Source: Bacteroidota bacterium (GTDB taxonomy: Bacteria; Bacteroidota; Ignavibacteria; UBA10030; UBA8401). From it: a stretch of DNA of 7,191 nucleotides. Position numbers and translations under genes: made by a program. The DNA is taken from assembly GCA_030824295.1 (NCBI GenBank), contig JAVBYA010000063.1, forward strand, positions 1 through 7,191, given 5' to 3'. How positions within the stretch are numbered: the stretch's first letter is position 1; each line of letters starts with the position of its first letter. This document shows, piece after piece, positions 5,539 to 7,191 of this stretch. The notes under the pieces were generated by a model. It was not told where the DNA came from. It saw only the letters and a list, made by a program, of their open reading frames with translations, and made no database searches.

Positions 5539-7191
5539 CTATTGGACCCGCGCGGTGAAGCTCATCGTACGGGAGAGGAATGTGCCGCCGGTCGTTGCGG
5601 GCGTTGTTACCGTGATGGTAACGGTGCAGGATGTATTCACCGGTGCGCCTCCGGAGGTCAGGTCGTTCACCCGGATCGTGAAGTCGGTTGTACCGGCACC
5701 CGGGAAGAGCGAACCGGATGAGAGGGTCGTTGATGCACCGTTCGACAAACCGCCGCTCACGCTGAATGCGATACCGGCATCATAGGTCAACGACACTGTG
5801 ATAACAGTCCCTTCCGGCAGCGGATTCCCGTTGCCGTCCTTCAGTGTGATCGGAATGTCGGCGGACGAACCGCCGGGCGACAGTGTCACCGTCGCAGCAG
5901 GAATGCCGGTAGGCGTGATGGGACTGATGCATTGAAGCACCAGAACACTGTCGATCACATTCTTGCCGTTCCGTCCCTGCGTTTGTGCATAGACCCAATG
6001 ATATCCCGGTCTGCTGTTGATGAGAGCGGCATAGGGTCCGCCCGTCGGCAGATAGGAATACGGTGCGGCACTCGGTGTCGGATTGACCGTGAGCAGGTTC
6101 ACCGTGGCACGTCCGCTGTTGTTCGTGTATGCACCGAAGTTGGAACTACCGGTCTGGATGATACCGGCCTGACTGTGGAAATAGATCGCCGTTCCGGTCG
6201 CAACAGGGTTGCTGAACGTATCGCCGACCGTTACGGTGAACGGTATCTCATTGAACAGATTATGTCCCAGGAATGAGCGCCGTCCCGGCGTGATGGTGAA
6301 GTGCGCCTGGTCCGGGAAGCCGGCATGGATCGTGATCTTCACCGGCTGCGATGTGATGACATTCGGTCCGACCTGGATACGCACAACGATCTGCATATTA
6401 CCCGACTGCGTTCCGCTCACAACAGAGACGCGAAGTTTTCCCTGATCGTCCGTGCTGTCAATGGTCGGGATGACCTTCGGTGCCGTTCCCCCGCCGACGA
6501 ACGAATTGGGGAAGAACTGCATGGAATAGGTCGCCACCGTCCTCTTGTTGCGGTCGATCGGTACGCCGAGCGAATCGCGGACTTCATAGGTCAACAATGC
6601 ATTCTCCAGAGCACCGACACCGGCAACCGAGAGGTCCGTGGCCGTGGAACTGATGAATGCGATCTGAGCCGGCTCACGTGCCGACGGCGGCACGACGATG
6701 TTGTTCGGCGAATAGAGCGTTCCGTAGAACGTTTTAGCATACCGGCCTGTCGTACCGTCTACGGTGATGGTCACGGCGAATGTACCGCCGGTCCCGGCGA
6801 GCGGAGCAACGTCCCGGATGATGAGCGTGTAATTGGTCTGCGAAGTATCGGTGATATCGCGGGTCACAAAACTCTGGTCGCCGCGGAGGCCGATCTCCGA
6901 ACCAACGCTGCCGGAGACAGCCACACTCACGATATGACCTTCGCTGATGGGATTGTTGGATGCATCGGCGATCTTATAGTTGATGGTGGTCTCGCCGCCG
7001 TCGAACACATTGATGGTATCGGCCGGCACGGTAATGATCGGGACACCGGACATCAGGATCGGCAGTTCCTTCTTCAGCAGAACATTCACGGAACCGCCGC
7101 TCTCACCCACGGTGCTCGCCACGATCTTCCGGAATCCGAGATTCTCAGAGGGTGTGACGGTGGTGGAGACGATACCGTTATTGTCCGTAAA
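5539..7191 (-). CDS. Large extracellular-type protein of tandem Ig-like modules, C-terminal part (partial)
   Basis: The reading frame is open to the right edge, so the 550 residues seen are the C-terminal part; the N-terminus, with any signal peptide, is outside. A GTG at 7122 opens the longest start-to-stop frame within the window, but it sits inside a module and is not the real start: the 23 codons above it (FTDNNGIVSTTVTPSENLGF...) continue the same fold. The sequence is Thr/Ser/Val/Gly-rich, beta-strand-like and nearly Cys-free (two Cys). Visible numbering: residues 1-40 end one module; A at about 50-160; B at about 171-291; C at about 292-426; D at about 430-550. B and C, with TD(D/N)(Q/N)G-type motifs, resemble Ig-like invasin/Big_1 modules; A and D are a second, mutually similar type. 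The chain stops within the last strand of D (SFTARVQ), with no visible type IX sorting domain, membrane anchor or LPXTG motif. Adhesin or surface structural role is inference. Confidence 0.8.
   Translation of the reverse strand, partial: FTDNNGIVSTTVTPSENLGFRKIVASTVGESGGSVNVLLKKELPILMSGVPIITVPADTINVFDGGETTINYKIADASNNPISEGHIVSVAVSGSVGSEIGLRGDQSFVTRDITDTSQTNYTLIIRDVAPLAGTGGTFAVTITVDGTTGRYAKTFYGTLYSPNNIVVPPSAREPAQIAFISSTATDLSVAGVGALENALLTYEVRDSLGVPIDRNKRTVATYSMQFFPNSFVGGGTAPKVIPTIDSTDDQGKLRVSVVSGTQSGNMQIVVRIQVGPNVITSQPVKITIHAGFPDQAHFTITPGRRSFLGHNLFNEIPFTVTVGDTFSNPVATGTAIYFHSQAGIIQTGSSNFGAYTNNSGRATVNLLTVNPTPSAAPYSYLPTGGPYAALINSRPGYHWVYAQTQGRNGKNVIDSVLVLQCISPITPTGIPAATVTLSPGGSSADIPITLKDGNGNPLPEGTVITVSLTYDAGIAFSVSGGLSNGASTTLSSGSLFPGAGTTDFTIRVNDLTSGGAPVNTSCTVTITVTTPATTGGTFLSRTMSFTARVQ
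5542..5904 (-). repeat. Ig-like module D (type 1, second copy, C-terminal)
   Basis: Protein-level repeat, visible residues about 430-550, aligning by eye with module A: GNGNPLPEGTVITVSLT (453-469) against SNNPISEGHIVSVAVSG, TDFTIRVNDL (502-511) against TNYTLIIRDV, and CTVTITV against FAVTITV. It ends exactly at the protein C-terminus, so the last module is complete with no trailing domain. Confidence 0.6.
5914..6318 (-). repeat. Ig-like module C (type 2)
   Basis: Protein-level repeat, visible residues about 292-426. Landmarks are AHFTITPG, VGDTFSNPVATG (322-333), TNNSGRATVNL (356-366) and WVYAQTQG (399-406). It differs from B by an aromatic insertion-like stretch (PYSYLPTGGPYAALINSRPGY, split around 377-397) before the last strands. 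It follows B directly with no linker. Confidence 0.5.
6319..6681 (-). repeat. Ig-like module B (type 2)
   Basis: Protein-level repeat, visible residues about 171-291. It opens with REPAQIAFISST, then has VRDSLGVPID (204-213), the turn TDDQGKLRVSV (247-257) and a closing strand around VKITIHAG. The D-x-x-G-x-P-V strand followed by T-D-x-x-G is the usual outline of invasin-like Ig modules; module C and the cut module at the right edge share it. Confidence 0.5.
6712..7044 (-). repeat. Ig-like module A (type 1, first copy)
   Basis: Protein-level repeat, visible residues about 50-160. Landmarks are SNNPISEGHIVSVAVSG (78-94), TNYTLIIRDV (119-128) and FAVTITV near 138-144, ending in TFYGTL. The same landmarks recur in the same order in module D. 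The similarity is diverged, and no long identical DNA is visible, so this is old duplication rather than recent. Confidence 0.6.

Noticed and set aside
5525..6445. Plus-strand frames inside the Ig-like protein gene
   Set aside because: They run antisense to a continuous 550-codon frame with clear repeated modules and show no features of their own.
1..7191. A new defence system, mobile element, CRISPR array or RNA gene
   Set aside because: No transposase, integrase, nuclease-helicase set, direct repeats with spacers, attachment-site repeats or tRNA-like folds were seen; the only DNA-acting gene is a standard base-excision glycosylase.

Overview
This window looks like an ordinary chromosomal segment from a free-living bacterium, moderately GC-rich by eye. 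The best guess, held loosely, is the Bacteroidota/Chlorobiota/Ignavibacteria neighbourhood. The grounds are a TAnnTTT-type promoter-like element before the first rightward gene, weak or missing Shine-Dalgarno sites on several genes, a two-domain iron-sulfur (class I) fumarase, and a large extracellular-type protein made of Ig-like modules. Nothing here is a mobile element, CRISPR array, rRNA, tRNA or phage gene.

Layout. Positions 1-221 (minus) hold the 5' end of a lipoprotein gene that runs off the left edge. It diverges, across a 78-base AT-rich gap, from a tight rightward cluster: a small secreted protein of unknown function (300-998), class I fumarate hydratase (1009-2532) and citrate synthase (2552-3841). 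Gaps in the cluster are 10 and 19 bases, and it ends in a textbook intrinsic terminator (3857-3884). A second rightward pair follows: an alpha/beta hydrolase (3947-4753) and a family 5 (UdgB-type) iron-sulfur uracil-DNA glycosylase (4798-5478), separated by a strong 12-bp hairpin. The right end (5539-7191, minus) is the C-terminal 550 residues of a large protein of Ig-like modules, convergent with the glycosylase gene. A 12-bp hairpin with a UUCG loop on the minus strand lies between the two and probably terminates both.

How the genes fit together. Fumarase and citrate synthase are two TCA-cycle enzymes, very probably on one mRNA with the secreted protein as first gene; why an exported protein leads that operon is unexplained. 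The hydrolase and glycosylase have no evident metabolic link and may be neighbours only by position. The two flanking minus-strand genes encode envelope or extracellular proteins.

I did not find a new defence system or other undescribed machinery. The points most worth a second look are the two interleaved module types in the Ig-like protein, the hairpin just ahead of the glycosylase start, the similar hairpin designs at three gene ends, and the secreted protein in the TCA operon.
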